From: Rhodocyclaceae bacterium
GTDB lineage: Bacteria; Pseudomonadota; Gammaproteobacteria; Burkholderiales; Rhodocyclaceae
Length of the DNA stretch: 64,000 nucleotides
Assembly (NCBI GenBank): GCA_019455325.1
Contig: JACFMQ010000007.1
Coordinates: forward strand, 1-64,000
Direction: 5' to 3'
Shown here: one piece after another, positions 63,718-64,000 of the stretch
How the letters are laid out: each line of letters begins with the position of its first letter
How positions within the stretch are numbered: position 1 is the stretch's first letter
Notes under the pieces: model-generated
The model's database searches: none
The model's input: the letters and a program-made list of their open reading frames with translations, nothing else
Told to the model about the DNA's origin: nothing
Made by a program: the position numbers and the translations under genes

Positions 63718-64000
63718 TCACCCGGCGAACCGCCGCCCCTGCCGCCATGCGCCGGCGGCCGTGACGAACGAGAGCACCAGAATCACCGCCAGGGCCAGCG
63801 AGACGACCGGCGGCGGCGTCTCGACCTTGTCGAGGCGCATGCCTTCAATGATCGGCGGCGGCTCGCTCGGCACCGGCGGCGGCACCAGGTCGGCCGCCTG
63901 CTGCGGCCGCGTCGCCGGCAGCGAGGCGAGGAGCGCCGATAGGCCGAAGCCGGGGGCGACGAATTCCTTGAACGCCTGGTTGTCGGTGACCACGTCGTGG
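63718..64000 (-). CDS. Second CobN-like protein, C-terminal end only
   Basis: The last 94 codons of a minus-strand gene that continues past the right edge. The sequence (VTDNQAFKEFVAPGFGLSA) resembles the C-terminal tail of CobN-like proteins, then comes a proline-rich linker with IIEGMRL and a membrane helix (VVSLALAVILVLSFVTAAGA) ending RQGRRFAG. The neighbouring complete CobN-like protein has the same architecture: IEGQRL, a helix and TTAAGALRQSGRLP. So two paralogous membrane-anchored CobN-like proteins flank the TonB receptor. Confidence 0.72.
   Translation of the reverse strand, partial: HDVVTDNQAFKEFVAPGFGLSALLASLPATRPQQAADLVPPPVPSEPPPIIEGMRLDKVETPPPVVSLALAVILVLSFVTAAGAWRQGRRFAG

Overview
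The window looks like a chromosomal segment of a high-GC, facultatively anaerobic betaproteobacterium, most probably of the Rhodocyclales. The evidence is the order and wording of the nuo genes, the R. eutropha-type NAD-reducing hydrogenase, the PHA synthase, the FNR/NnrS/hemerythrin set and the very high G+C at third codon positions. I cannot name a genus from the sequence alone.

Layout. (1) 1-13.9 kb: respiratory complex I operon nuoB(partial)-C-D-E-F-G-H-I-J-K-L-M-N on the + strand, closed by a 10-bp GC hairpin. (2) 14-21.7 kb: a Nudix ADP-ribose pyrophosphatase, a membrane diguanylate cyclase, a B12-dependent ribonucleotide reductase behind two NrdR boxes, acetate kinase, and a MaoC-phosphate acyltransferase fusion. 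(3) 21.9-27.0 kb: bidirectional NAD-linked [NiFe] hydrogenase hoxFUYHW. (4) 27-39 kb: an anaerobiosis block. It holds an exported unknown protein, a universal stress protein, a beta-CASP RNase, PHA synthase, an MCP-tip-like protein paired with an oxygen-binding diiron protein, then hemerythrin-DUF2249-membrane protein-NnrS-SirB2, fnr and hemN. Four near-consensus FNR/DNR boxes sit at class-II spacing from -10 elements here. (5) 39-47.3 kb: a TauE/DsbD-like membrane protein starting inside a heptanucleotide repeat, Usp, a Cu+ ATPase, a PAS-GGDEF-EAL protein, CopZ and SelD. (6) 47.3-54.9 kb: a more AT-rich accessory stretch with a SdiA-regulated-like protein, VapBC, a FecI/FecR/TonB siderophore-uptake set with a Fur box, a GNAT enzyme and three small membrane proteins. 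(7) 55-64 kb, minus strand: a compact operon. It runs from the C-terminal end of one CobN-like protein (cut by the window edge) to a TonB receptor, a second exported CobN-like protein, an ExbB/TolQ-like channel, a DUF2149 protein, an EAL protein and a stand-alone ribosomal protein S4 paralogue.

How it fits together. NADH made or consumed by the hydrogenase feeds complex I. Pta/AckA link acetyl-CoA to acetate and ATP, and PHA synthase stores carbon. FNR-type boxes tie stress, NO/O2-handling and oxygen-independent heme synthesis genes to low oxygen. The most unusual parts are the tandem exported CobN-like chelatase/TonB module (a candidate envelope tetrapyrrole or metal-chelate acquisition system), the MCP-like/ODP oxygen-sensing pair, and the possibly phase-variable membrane protein at 39 kb. 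I see no tRNA, rRNA, CRISPR array or insertion sequence, and no gene-free stretch over 300 bases.
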